A stretch of DNA of 64,000 nt from Fragilaria radians. Its lineage: Eukaryota > Bacillariophyta > Fragilariophyceae > Fragilariales > Fragilariaceae. Location of the stretch: the NCBI GenBank assembly GCA_900642245.1, contig CAAAJI010000014.1, positions 109,660 to 173,659 on the forward strand. Direction: 5' to 3'. The translations under genes and the position numbers were made by a program. Positions 12,317 through 24,100 of this stretch are shown piece after piece. Position 1 is the stretch's first letter; each line of letters begins with the position of its first letter. The notes under the pieces are model-generated. The model did not search any database, was not told where the DNA came from, and saw only the letters and a program-made list of their open reading frames with translations.

Positions 12317-12583
12317 TAGAAAACCATCAACTTTTTCTTATATATCACTATTATCTATGTCTTCATTGTCATCAACCATGATGAGAGCAATGGATGGGGA
12401 ACAAAAGAACGATGAAAATGTGTTCAACCAAAAGTATGTTCCTCCGAAAACTCGCTAGAGAAGTCAAAAAATTGCTCGATTGTCAACTTTCGCAAAAATC
12501 TTCGCAAGGACAACATAACCCTCTTGCGGAGGTTATGGGTCAAAAAATATTCGCAACAAGGTGTGACATTTGGTGACGTTGAT

Positions 12584-12632
12584 GACGGATTTGCGAATTC
12601 GCAACTCGATTCGCATCGATAAGAACGGATCT
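12584..12632 (-). repeat. Right terminal inverted repeat
   Basis: This is the partner of the arm at 11751-11799, in inverse orientation. Confidence 0.8.
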
Positions 12633-13010
12633 GAGTTGTCTTACTTTTACGACCATTCGATCGAAACGGTGTACTACTTCTAATAATTTGAGGGAAGTTA
12701 TTGGGAAAAATTCGGACGTATCTTTCTTTTTCCTACAAGTAATTTGTATATCGGAAATGTCTTTCATATTCAGTGATAGCACCAACGTTATTGCAGTGTT
12801 CCCTCAAATATTCATTAACTAAGTTACTATGGAGCATCCTTACTTTTATACTAGTACACCAGTATTACGAACGGAGTACGAAAGAATACCTTGAACACAA
12901 TTAAAACTGTTAGGACACTGCTAGAGACGTCTCAAAAACATGCTGATCAGTGGGATAAACTTTTTCAGCGCAGTAAAATCATTCTGATACGTTTCTCTGA
13001 CTTTAGGACT
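12633..13010. other. Upstream region of C-H-C family gene, copy 2
   Basis: About 380 bases between the inverted-end element and the start codon. The frame of the gene is open back to about 12891 but has no ATG there. I recognise no promoter element. Confidence 0.5.
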
Positions 13011-14498
13011 ATGAGCGAAAACGAACATCCGAGTGAAAATCAAGGTAAACATCTTTTCACGAAGAGACCAAGGCTCTTGGATAGAGATGCTCTTGACTCT
13101 AGCGAAGAAAACAAAGTCAAACTATTTCCAAATACTGCAATGTCCTCGACAGCACTAGGTTATAACGCGAAGAAACAAAATAGTCACGACAGCGATTGTC
13201 AAGAAATCAAAGGCGGCCTCAGTGATGGTAAGTAGCAAAGTTTCCAGAAAATGCTAGAGCTTGTTGGATACCTCGGTTTATTCCCTAAAGTAATATGGAT
13301 TTCGCTTTAGTTCTTGAGAACATATCCATTGATTGACTATTAACATCATATTTCCGCACTTCCAGAAGTTTCCGGTTCTTCCCCTTTTAATGGCAGATCT
13401 CAAAACTTGAAGACATATCGGAAAATTGAAGTGGAACAAAAAGCAACACTCGATGAATTAACTGCCATACAGATGAGAAGAAACGAACTTATGAGATACA
13501 TTCAACAAACTCATTTGAATTCCCAATTATTTGACTTTAACAATCACTTAAACTTTGAAGGTCATCCTATTCCATACGGAACGTCTCTCTGGGATAAAAT
13601 TGCCGCCCCAGACGTTGCTCGGCAACAATTATGGGCATTGCTGACAAATCATCCTTCCAGCAATGTCGACTTAAGGTCATATGGAGAAATCAACGGATTG
13701 AGTGCCTCTTCTTTGCTACGAAACATACCAGCTTTTGGCTCTCAAGAAATGAACTATTTATCTACTTTCAATAATCCTTCACCTTCATGGATTTCTCTCC
13801 TGAACGAGCTTCAAGAGGTCGATTCAAAATTACCATTTTGGTCCATGAGTCCGCCAGCGCCACCGTCCATCATCATTGATTGTGATGGAAAGTCCCAAGC
13901 TACGGGAAACATTACAAAGGGAATGGATGAAGAGTTTGCAACTCCTGATCAAACTCCCTCGAAACCGGCATCATTGCCTTGTCGCACGAATCCAAAAATT
14001 TCCTCTTTCAAGGAGAAGAAATCACAAAGTGAAGTCACTTCTGGAGCTGGTGTCCTACCATATCCACTTTACAGAGAGTACCATGACGAAGAAAACTTAT
14101 CGGAATACCAGTGCTTAATCAGAAAGCACATCGAGGTATTTGAAGCATCCAAAGAAGACGTATCCTCAAACGCGCAGGGGAGACATAAAACAATAACGTT
14201 GGGACAAGTAGGTATAAGATGTTGCCATTGCTCTAATTTGCTTCCTCGAAGTAGGATGCGAGGATCCACTTACTATCCCTCAAGTTTGCACGGCTTATAC
14301 CAAGCTGCCCAAAACATGGCAAGTATACATTTCGGTAACTTTTGTCACATTCTTCCTGATCCCTTGAGAGAGGAACTATTGAAGTCTCGTGGAAAAATGA
14401 AGTCTAACGCTCGCGGAGGTAAAGAGTATTGGGCACATTGTCTTAGAATCATTGGCATTACAGAAGAGGACGGTCAATTACGCTTATCAAAACCTTAA
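13011..14498 (+). CDS. Uncharacterised C-H-C motif protein, diatom-type family, copy 2 (two exons)
   Basis: Exons 13011-13227 and 13366-14498 are joined in phase 1 across an intron with GTAAGT and CCAG ends, giving about 449 residues. The start is the ATG at 13011 (MSENEH), matching MSDKK of copy 1. The conserved C-terminal part contains YHDEENLSEYQCLIRKHIEVFEA, GQVGIRCCHC, RSRMRGSTYYPSSLHGLYQA and HFGNFCHILPD, almost the same as copy 1, while the N-terminal two thirds share only scattered residues. A QMRRNELMRYIQQTH stretch after the join corresponds to LLAELNEYENRLL in copy 1 and may form a short coiled coil. The function is unknown; the CxxC and later His/Cys could bind zinc (inference). 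The two copies are about 12 kb apart in the same orientation. Confidence 0.8.
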
Positions 14499-15124
14499 TT
14501 GGAAATTTGATCATTGAATAGTTAACAATAGAATTGATCGCTTATACGTGTTCATTATTCAGGAGTACAAGTGTTTCTGCTTTTCTGACTTTCAGGTGTG
14601 ATGATACTTAATATCAAATACAAATGATTTGGGAGGAAAGGAATTCAATAGTTGGATGTAAATGCGAGTATTTGTTGTCAAAGTGTTAATTTAGACAGAC
14701 GTAGCTACAATTTCAACCATATTGCCCTCAACTATCTGGAGGGAAATAAACATAGTATTGCCATGATATCTTCTCATCGTTACAAATTGCTCGAGTCTTC
14801 TTAAGAATATCTCCATTCATCACCCCCTTCAAGTATTGGAGACACTAAGTTTATCAATGCTTACAGTTCAAAAGGGAGTAAAAATTAGTTTCTGGAGATC
14901 GCTTCACCAGTGGGCATGATCAATGGATTTGTAATAATTTGAAAATAAGTAAGCAAGTTCTTTGTCTAGCTTCAAATTTTCAATTCCACTTTAAAACCAT
15001 AAAAAGCATCTTTCAAAGTGAGATACAGTAACTTTCATTAATATTGCATTAATATTACAAGACTAATAAATTCTATTATCTAATAATCTATCTGTTTTTG
15101 ATTCTCATTGATATCGTAGAATAA
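14499..15124. other. Intergenic, no gene recognised
   Basis: AT-rich sequence follows the C-H-C family gene. I see no repeat, RNA gene or coding-like frame before the open frame that begins at 15125. Confidence 0.5.
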
Positions 15125-15400
15125 TTCTTTGATATTCTGGATATAGTCTACTCCAGTGTTAGATGTAGTTTTCCTCGCGAACGGAGTTATCAAAGAAGTA
15201 TCGGAAACTTCTTACAATCTAGCAGCAACTCAAGAGCTGAAAATCCATCCAGAAAAAAAATGCGTGAGATGTTTAACGCAAAGTCTAGTGATATCATTTG
15301 TTTGAAAAGAATGCGAAAGTATTTTGAAATGAAAAAAGAAGAAAAAGCAAATCTATTGGATTTTGATTCCATTTTGGTGAGTAAACTCTCATGGGACTAA
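15125..15400 (+). other. Possible orphan exon or gene fragment
   Basis: A plus-strand frame is open from 15125 to the stop at 15398-15400, with a composition like protein: many Lys, Arg, Ser and Glu, for example NPSRKKMREMFNAKSSDI and FEMKKEEKANLLDFDSIL. The only in-frame ATGs are late (from 15260). Several AGs precede it and a strong GTGAGT donor stands at 15377, so it could be an internal exon of an unseen gene or the tail of a decayed one. I do not recognise a family; it might also be chance. Confidence 0.3.
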
Positions 15401-15661
15401 AGTAAATTTGCATACACACAATTATGAGAATTTTATTTATAAAGCCTGACATTCCCAAAGGAGCTATTTTGCTTTCCTTGGACGCCTTTCTTTTGATTAG
15501 TTGATTGTATTGGATTAACAGCGAGACTTACAATATTATTTACGCTTCGGGAAAAGTCTGTACAATATATCGTAGTGTGGCACTTTCAAGAGAGCTTGCA
15601 TTTTATTTCCAAATGTGAATGGGATCCAATATCCACTCATTCATGTCTACTCTCAAATGTC

Positions 15662-17404
15662 CTAAGCCCAAGAGGGTAGCTTGACTTGAAACGATAAGGA
15701 TTCCTGAGACAAGAGTAATCCCTCCAAGATTTGATATTTTATGGCACGGAGACATATTTGACTACACTTCCATTGGTTGGGTACGACAAGGTCATCATCA
15801 TGATTACGTTGACATGCGTCACAGGTTCTGACCACATAATCGTCAAGACTTTCTCCTTCAAGACGCTGCCATGTATCAGTACTGTTGGTAGTTAATGAAT
15901 CTTTTTGTATTGAATCTATATTTGTATGAGAGAATGGTTCCTTGGGTATGACATCATCAAGTACGTCAAGCGTATGATGTATACTACTACCACCATATAG
16001 GATATCACCAACAATGGGATGTCCTACTAATTGCAAATGAACCCGAATTTGATGAGACCGTCCTGTAGCTGGTTTGCAGACGAGGAGCGATGTGTTAGTT
16101 TTGGAACAATACGAGACAAATCCAAAGGCAGTCTGAGCAGGTTTGACAGTAGTTCGGTAGACATCATCCGGAAGGTCCTGAAAGGTTCCAGCTGAGGAGG
16201 TGCACTCTTGGGGAGATATCACACGAGTAGGACATGCCACATGATACCAAGATTCCTCCGTTGTACTGTGAAGCCAATCGTCGAGGGACCGACGAGGGAA
16301 CTCTTGCGCTGCATCGGGTAGGTTTGTCTCATCTATATTATTCATCCAAGTCGTCATTAGGTTAGGTATCATCCAATATCCATAGGCATTTCGAATCCGG
16401 ATATCGGATGAGTTTTCCAATTTTGGACTACAATCCACACCATCCATAATTTCATGCGGCATTGAAATTTGGGAAAGTCGTTGACTGGTCTGACAAGAGA
16501 ATTTTCCATGTACTCGGGCCAAGTACCACTTATGAACTCGGTTTTGAGCAGAAGTAGTATCCATTCTCAATTTTTGTGCCGCTTGTGGTGATTTGGCAAA
16601 GACACAAATACCCGTAGTGACTCGATCTAAGCGATGTATGGTATACAGTTTTCGTTTCGTCTCCTTTGTATTTGACAATTGTGATTCCAAAATAGACAAT
16701 AGAGAATTCAATCTACAGGCACCTGTGGGATGCACCATCATGGATGGAGGCTTGTCAACTACTACAATATCTGGTGTCTCCGATACGATGATTACATTCG
16801 GTTGATCCAAAAGAAACACCGGTGGTTCATGCAAATGAACTGTATGAGATAAAATGTCTTGTCCATTCTGAAGGATATGATTCGGTGATACACACTTATT
16901 GGAAAGCAATATAGTACCAGATTGTATCGCTCGTTGGAAGTACTCTTTGGAATATCCACCAAACTCATGACAATAAATATCGAAAATGGATCGACCTATC
17001 CATCGCGCCTTCACATGGCAAACATACTTATGAACATATGGATTCACTCTTCGGACGAATACATTACTATTCTCTAATCGTATAATGGATATCGAGTCTT
17101 TCGATTGCTCACAACAGGATTCATTACCATGTGAAGTAGGATGCAACGACATACAAATATTCCTCTCTCGACATTGTTTTGACACCGGAAGAACCAATTG
17201 TTTGTTTGAACCAGTACCCGTGCACATTATTATTAGGTTATGAGAAACAGGGATTTTCCACCACCCATGTACTGAAGCCTCCATGAATAAATAGTTTCCA
17301 GAACTTCTTGAAATTGAAAGGTTATTAGATACATAATGACATGAAATGTTACATCTTACTTCCATGAAATGGAGTATGTCTTTTTGTGTGTGGTTTTGCG
17401 TCAT
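15662..17404 (-). CDS. RluA-family RNA pseudouridine synthase (RPUSD2/Pus9-like)
   Basis: This encodes about 580 residues from the ATG at 17404; the frame continues six codons further upstream to a TTG. The enzyme isomerises uridine to pseudouridine in RNA; the closest family I recognise is the eukaryotic tRNA uridine-32 group. A region resembling the S4-like part reads FDIYCHEFGGYSKEYFQRAI, as in Pus8/Pus9 proteins, followed by DILSHTVHLHEPPV. The catalytic domain carries VVDKPPSMMVHPTG, the active-site HRLDRVTTG with Asp near residue 260, and the C-terminal TGRSHQIRVHLQLVGHPIVGD. About 130 N-terminal residues have no recognisable domain. An insertion of about 100 residues separates the HRLDR and TGRSHQIR motifs. 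The gene is divergent from the G8 gene at 17611, about 200 bases away. I see no clear targeting peptide. Confidence 0.9.
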   Translation of the reverse strand: MTQNHTQKDILHFMEVRCNISCHYVSNNLSISRSSGNYLFMEASVHGWWKIPVSHNLIIMCTGTGSNKQLVLPVSKQCRERNICMSLHPTSHGNESCCEQSKDSISIIRLENSNVFVRRVNPYVHKYVCHVKARWIGRSIFDIYCHEFGGYSKEYFQRAIQSGTILLSNKCVSPNHILQNGQDILSHTVHLHEPPVFLLDQPNVIIVSETPDIVVVDKPPSMMVHPTGACRLNSLLSILESQLSNTKETKRKLYTIHRLDRVTTGICVFAKSPQAAQKLRMDTTSAQNRVHKWYLARVHGKFSCQTSQRLSQISMPHEIMDGVDCSPKLENSSDIRIRNAYGYWMIPNLMTTWMNNIDETNLPDAAQEFPRRSLDDWLHSTTEESWYHVACPTRVISPQECTSSAGTFQDLPDDVYRTTVKPAQTAFGFVSYCSKTNTSLLVCKPATGRSHQIRVHLQLVGHPIVGDILYGGSSIHHTLDVLDDVIPKEPFSHTNIDSIQKDSLTTNSTDTWQRLEGESLDDYVVRTCDACQRNHDDDLVVPNQWKCSQICLRAIKYQILEGLLLSQESLSFQVKLPSWA

Positions 17405-17610
17405 CAAATAGGAACATTCCAAATGTTCGTGAAGAACAAAGGAGATGTGTGGATTTGTAAGATAAAGTTTTAGCTAATAAGTTTTTTAGCTAGCACCGTA
17501 CTACGAGGTCCTTCAACGAAACTTTCCTGTGAGGGCACATACACACGATTGATCCTTGTCAACCGTTTGGTTAGGAAGTCAAGGGAAACAAAAAAGGCAT
17601 CTTCGTCAAA
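17405..17610. promoter_or_regulatory. Divergent promoter region
   Basis: About 200 bases separate the start codons of the pseudouridine synthase (minus) and the G8 protein (plus), so both promoters must lie here or overlap the genes. I recognise no specific element beyond AT-rich tracts. Confidence 0.4.
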
Positions 17611-20600
17611 ATGAATTGGATGTTTTCCCTTGTTCTTTCCTTTCTTGGGATTCTACTATTCGTATTGTTGATTTCTAGTGATGCTACTTCACAGCAGTCA
17701 TCGCTGTTCAAGGATTTCAGTTTATCGGATGAAACTTCTAGTTCTGTTACTTTCGGGTCGTTCCATTCAAAGAACATTTCGACAGTGTCATTGTCAGTTT
17801 CCTCACGGAAATTGGCCACCAAAACAGGGACTATCTCCTCCCGTATATATCCTCCAGGTCCATATATACGACCTTCCAAGGCCAATGAAGTCGTGAAACT
17901 CCCAGATCCTCCTGCTCCTGTGCTACGGCCCCGTACCAAATGTCCTCATAGGACATCATCGTCTCTTCGAGATTGGCATGTCCCATCCACGTGGACTAGA
18001 CGTCGTATACCAAGACAGGGGGAGAATGTCATATTACCCATTAATACAAAGGTTGTGGTTCGACGATCCGTCCGAGAAATTCTCGGCATCGTGACAATTC
18101 CACCATCCTCGGAACTTATCTTTGCCGAAAACTCGACTCATGGTATTACCTTGGATGCCCACGGTATAGATGTTCAGGGAGCGTTAACTATGGGTTCAGA
18201 CACGTGTCGATTGGAAGCATCTGTAACAATCACACTTCATGGCGAACGTCCTGTGGATGTTGTTACGAATGTGCCGGATCCTGTCGTCAAAGGAATTTCT
18301 GTTACTGGAAGAATTAATATTCATGGAAAACGCTTTTATCGAACTTGGACTCGGCTTTCTCGAACTGTAAATGCTGGAGACACCGTCCTTATGTTGCAGC
18401 ATAGGGTCAACTGGAGTGCTGGTCAGCAAATTATTCTTGTAACAACTGCTATGAAGGATTCCCGAGAATGGCATCAGAATGAAATTGCGATCGTGAAAAA
18501 TATTGTCACCAATCCCGTAGCTGGTGTTGCAACTGCAGTCTTCCTGAAGGACCCTGTACAGTATCGACACTTGGCCATTGCAAATTATCAAGGTGAAGTT
18601 GGACTGTTAAGCAGAACGATCACAATTCAGGGAAGTGAAATATCTGAGCCTGACGACAAGGACAGCTTGGATTGCACTTCAGCACAATCATTTTATGGAG
18701 ATAACAGTATTCCATGTCCTAATACTCAGTTAAATGGATATGGTGGCCACATCATTGTTCACAAAGGAGGAAAAGGTTACGTTCAAGGGGTCGAACTATT
18801 TCGCATGGGACAAACTAATGTCATTGGTCGCTATCCGATGCACTTTCATGTTCTGGGTGACAACTGCCGCGATTGTTATTTTCGTGATTCTTCCATCCAC
18901 CGATCATTCTACCGTTGTGTATCAATTCATGGTACGAATTATCTCAAGATTATCGAGAATGTTGCATTTGATGTCACTGGTTACTGCTATTATTTTGAGG
19001 ATGGTGTAGAACATCACAATCGACTGGAGTTTAACTTAGGTGCTCATATTCATATGATTGGCCCAGAGCCTCCGTGGGGGGAAGGGCAAACAACCCAAAC
19101 CTATCAGCAATCTTCAACGCTCACACTACCGGCAGATGTAACTGCATCAGCTTTCTACATTACCAATATTCAAAACTACATTATTGGAAACGCAGCATCT
19201 GGTGGATGGGCAGGCTTTGCGTTTCCTAATTTACGTGAGCCACTTGGGATTCATCGCGGTGTCGTGAACATTCGGCCCTCTAGTGTTACGGCTCTCACTA
19301 TTGATGGTAACATTGCTCACTCGACTGCCTGGTGGTGGTATCATGCTGCTGCTTTTTATTGGGGCGGATCACTCTATTACAATGATGAGAATATGCTAGA
19401 GTATAACGCAGGAAGGGACCAAAATAATGAACGTGTTAATTGCAACGTCAACAAATGCGAAACAGAGGGAAACTGTGATGAATATTGTTCTCCCGACGAA
19501 CAGAATTGGATCACTATCACTAATACAAAAGCATTTTTAGTTTCTGGTGTAGGCTTTGGCTCATGGAGTGGCCGCATGGAAGTCATTGGGTTTGAATGTC
19601 ACGATTGTGGTCTATCTCTAGAGTCACTTTCAGACGGTGGCTTTTGGATACATGAAATGTTAAATGTCTGCCGGACAAAAACTGCGATCGCACTCCCAGC
19701 GAATGCCCGAGCGACGAATATACCTGGCAGTGGATTCCAATGGTACGATACAGATCAAAAGCATATCATTACTTTGGCAGAGTTCCGTAATTGTGGATAT
19801 AGATCCAATCAGTACAATCAGTACGACAAAGGATCCAGTCGTGGATGCGGCAATGAAGATACCATAGGATGCCACTTTGATTCTAGTGTATGGGGTATGC
19901 TGACTCATAGTGACCAGTTCACTCCAGAGCAGATGCAAGGGACTAGGGCCATCACATTTCGCAATTGTGGAAGACGATTTCGCCTAGTTGGAGGACCCAA
20001 TTCGGTGTCTGGCAGAGCACAAAATTGGTATGATGCAGACGGGAGCATTACAGGATTTGGAGAGACTTCCATGGCAGCCTCAGGATTGTCGGAAGCAGGC
20101 CTATGGTGGAGAATCGACGAGGAAGGTAAGTAAGGTGCTACTAATTTACAACAAGCAAATGGTGTTAAACCTCAACGTTGGCGCAGTCGTGTATGAGCCA
20201 CAGGCACCGCTTTGGTTTTTCAAGCTTAGGAATGGTCCTCAACGTGGCATTGGGCACTTTCACATGGAGTGGGATGAGTCACTTCATAATCAAGTGGGTG
20301 TTAGTCAATGTGGAAATGGCGATGGCTTCCCTTGTGACTACGTGGGCTACATACAGCACCTTGGGTCTTACTTTGAATCGGACTCTGGTCTCCCAATTAC
20401 AGCTAATGCTGATGTCGTTGGACCGGTAGGAGGTTTTGGTTGGAAACTGGAGCTTTTTGAAGGTGCACCAAAGTCGATTCGATTCTCACTGATTGAAGTG
20501 GCTCCAGAAACGCCATTGCTACTTAGTATTGCATATCCTCCCGGGACTTCTTTCACCATTATAGCTCACGCTGGTTGGTGTAGTGATGATGTAAACTTCT

Positions 20601-21016
20601 CTTGTACGGAAAAGTTTCATCAAGTTGGATCGATTGAAGAAGTTCGTAACTCCATAGGTAACACATATAATGTGGATTCCGACGGTGTACTAACTTTGAG
20701 AATTATTCAAACCCCAAAATTATTCGTCGGACGACCAGATTTTTTCCTTCCAGAGTGGTCTGATACAGGAAGGTACCAAGAAAATTTTGCATTGGAGCGT
20801 TTTGAAAGAGATGGTGTTCGATTGATTCGAATGACTTATGGTCCCTTTCTGACCATTGATGCAGATTGTGAATCTTCTGGATTTTATTGTATCGAGCGGC
20901 CTAATTCGTACTTTCCTGATGTATGCCCTCCTGGATTTCGACAAATTGCCTATGACACTTGCATTTCACAATCTGGATCCAAGAAACTTTTTGCAGATGG
21001 AACCATCGTCGAGTAG
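17611..21016 (+). CDS. Secreted G8-domain, beta-helix protein (CEMIP/TMEM2-like), copy 1
   Basis: Exons 17611-20125 and 20187-21016 are joined in phase 1 across a 61-base intron (GTAAGT...GCAG), giving about 1114 residues. Residues 1-25 form a strong hydrophobic signal sequence (FSLVLSFLGILLFVLLIS). Residues about 117-210 are a G8 domain: DWHVPSTW, the LIFAENSTHGITLDAHGIDVQG core, and TITLHGERP. A right-handed beta-helix region follows with the signature of the CEMIP/TMEM2/PKHD1L1 group: GRYPMHFHVLGDN, SSIHRSFYRCVSIHGT, ENVAFDVTGYCYYFEDGVEHHN. The C-terminal 280 residues, starting VVYEPQAPLWFFKL, form a further conserved unit. Animal relatives include hyaluronan-degrading proteins; whether this one acts on a polysaccharide is inference. 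It is tail to tail with its paralogue, with 128 bases between the stop codons. Confidence 0.88.
20126..20186 (+). other. Intron of G8 gene, copy 1
   Basis: The 61-base intron has a GTAAGT donor and a GCAG acceptor. Splicing gives EEG|VVYEPQ, which matches the splice point in copy 2 (NEG|VVYDPQ). Confidence 0.85.
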
Positions 21017-21144
21017 TGTAGAATGAAATCTAAATCGCTTCCCACCTATGAAAGAACTAGATTTTTCCTTAGTTCCCACTTCCTTTGTTTACGTCAGTCA
21101 CGTTCTATCCTTATGAGTTACATAATGAAACGTAGTTCATGTCC

Positions 21145-24100
21145 CTAAGTTGTGCTCCCATCGGCGAAAACCTTTTTTTCGTAGTTACCTTTCAAACTGC
21201 AGACGTCATAACCCGTTTGTTCGTACCCTTCAGGACACACTTTTGGTATGTATGGTTCAGGAACTTCTGAGCAATAAAAGGATTCTAATTGAGAGACAGC
21301 GCAGTCTGCAATCAATTCCAAATAAGTTCCATCAGAAAATACAGGAAGTCGTATCCCCTCACGTTCGAAGCGTGACAATGCATAACCATTTCCATTTCTT
21401 CCAACGTCATCGTATTGAGGGAGGAAAAATTCAGGTCGACCTATAAAGTTTTTGGACAGTTGAATTATTCGAATAGTAATAACTCCATTCGGATCAACAT
21501 AAAATGTATTTCCTAGTGACTCGCGTACATCACGTATAGATGGCACTTCCTGAAATCTTTCTTGACAAGAATATTGAAGTGATGGGATGCAATACTCGGT
21601 GTAGGCAGTAAGCATGAATGTTGTGCCTCTTGGATACGCAATGCTAAGAAGAAGTGGAGTATCCGGGTCAACTTCCACTTCAGAAAATTGAATATACCTC
21701 GGAGCACCCTTAAACAATTCAAGTTTCCAGCCAAATCCACCCGCTGCTCCTACAATACCCCCATGAGCTGTCACAGGTAGTCCCTTGTCTTCATCGAAAA
21801 ACTCCCCAATATGTTTTAAATATCCCAAGACATCACAAGGTAAGATAACACCATTACCGCATTGGGTTATTCCAACTTGCGAAGCAAGATCCGAATCCCA
21901 AATCATTTTGAAATGACCAAGTCCTCGCTGAGGTCCACTCGTAAGCTTGAAAAACCAAAGCGGCCCTTGAGGATCATAAACAACTTTGATGTTCATTTAT
22001 AACGTTAGACACTTTGATTTTGCACCGATTTGGGAACACATCATGTGTATATAAACACAGATATTTTTGCCACACTCACCTTCGTTGTCAACTTGCCACC
22101 ACATTCCTGCATCACTTAACCCAGATGCCAAGACAGAGGGTTGATTCAAGCCTGTGATGGAGCCGTCCATGTCATACCAATTCTGTAATCTCCCTGAATT
22201 CGAAGAAAGCTGCGGTGCTTTAGATTGTCGAAAGTCATATTGGAAAAATCGGCGACCACAGTTTTCAAATTTTATTTCTTTTGTCCCCTGCATGATTTCT
22301 GGGACGTAAAGGTCACTATGAGTTATCATAGTCCATACACTTGATTTTTCGCTACATCCAATATCTTCCTCATCTCCACATCCACGAATTGGGCTTGGGT
22401 TGTATTGAGAATACATCGATGAACGATATCCGCAGTTTTTGAAAATTATATCCGTTAAAATGTGCTCTTGGCCGGTATCATACCAATGAAATCCATCAGC
22501 TTGCAATTCGTTCGCCTTGGCGGAAAGAGGAAGCAATAATGGTGTGTAAGTTCGGCATACTGCTAGAACATGACGTGCAGAGAAGCCATCTGAAGATTGA
22601 GCTTTCATTGAGAGGCCACAATCATGGCACTCATAACCGTAAACATCTACTCTGCCGCTCCACGATCCCAGTCCTACACCTGCCACAAGAAAAGATTTTG
22701 TATTATTGACCTGCATCCAGGCCTGTTCCCAACTTCGACAAAATGAGCTGCACGACCCTTCTAGACATTTGTTAACCGTACAGGTACTCCGTCTGTTGTC
22801 AAGATCTCTGCCGGGCTCGTATTCAAGAATGTCGTCGGTATTATAGTAAAGTGATCCACCAAAGTAAAATGCAGAAGCATCCTTCCACCACCAGCCAGTT
22901 GAGTGTGCAGTGTTGCCGTCTATAGTAAGGCCTAAGACGCTGGATGGGCGAATTTTAACCTTCGTGTTCTCTCCTATAGCGTATGGCAAATTAGGAAATG
23001 CAAACCCCGCCCAGCCTCCTGATGCAGCATTACCAATAATATGGTTATGAACATTCGTAATGTAGAATGCAGCTGCAGCAACGTCCGCGGGAAGAATAAG
23101 ATTCTCACTTTGCTTGTATATGCCTATTGATTGCTCATTGCTCCACGGCGGATCTCCCGGACTTATCAAATGAATGTGAGCCCCTAAATTAAACTCTATC
23201 CGGTTATACTGTTCGACGCCATCCTCCAAATAATAACAAAATCCAATTACATCAAAGGCTACATTCTCTGCAATTAGAATATGATCAGTTCCATGTATCG
23301 ATACGCATCGATAGAATGATCTATGGATTGATGAGTCTCTAAAATAACAGCCATGACATTTGTCTCCCAGAAGATGAAAATGAATTGGATATCGACCTAA
23401 TACATTTGTTTGACCCATTCGGTATAGCTCAAGACCTTCAACAAAACCTTTTCCTCCCTTATGAATAAGGATGTGACCGCCATATCCGGTTAAGTCCTTG
23501 TTGGGACAAGGAATAGCGTTGTCGCCATAGTTAATCCGGGTTGACGTACAATTCAGAGGATCAGGATCAGATGGCTCTGAGACCCAGTTGCCTTGAATTT
23601 TGACGGTACGAGTCAATAAGCCAACTTCTGCTTGATATCCTGAATTCGCGATATGTTGAAAGGATACAGGTGATTGTAAGAAAACCGCAGCACCAACATC
23701 ACTTTTTGAATCGAGCAGAACCCTATCGACAGTCGACAATTCGTTTCTGTGCCACTCTCGTGAATCCTTCATTGCAGTTGTCACAAGAACTATCGTCTGT
23801 CCTGGAAGCCAATTCACTTCGTGTTGTAGCATGATAATTGAGTCACCAGGCTCTACCGTTGCCGCAAGGCGAGTCCACGTACGGAAAAATCGTTGTCCAT
23901 GAATATGAATTTCACCTGTAACTGTTATGCCTTTTACTGTCGGTGCTGGCACATTTGTTACAGCGTCGCTTGGTCGATCACCATGTAGAGTTATAATGAC
24001 AGGAGTCTGAATGCGACAAGTTTCCGAACCAATGATTAGCTTTCCTTTGACATCAATTCCATGAACATCAAGGGTTATGCCTTCCTTATTCTCTCCAAAT

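Larger units (their letters stand above)
11751..12632. mobile_element. 882-base element with 49-base terminal inverted repeats (MITE-like)
   Basis: The first 49 bases (11751-11799) and the reverse complement of the last 49 (12584-12632) agree at 46 positions; both start AGATCCGTTCTTATCGATGC and contain GCGAATTCG. A third, weaker direct copy of the end motif lies just inside the left arm (about 11826-11876). If the ends are taken as GATCCG/CGGATC, both flanks carry TGA, a possible 3-base target duplication. The interior contains a 109-base direct duplication but no intact transposase; short plus-strand frames (12213-12458, 12394-12576) are not convincing proteins. It lies just upstream of the second C-H-C family gene. 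The size and lack of an enzyme suggest a non-autonomous DNA transposon; I cannot assign a superfamily. Confidence 0.65.

Noticed and set aside
12213..12576. Short plus-strand frames inside the inverted-end element as a possible transposase
   Set aside because: They are 60-81 codons, in different frames, start within the duplicated 109 bases and show no DDE or zinc-finger pattern.
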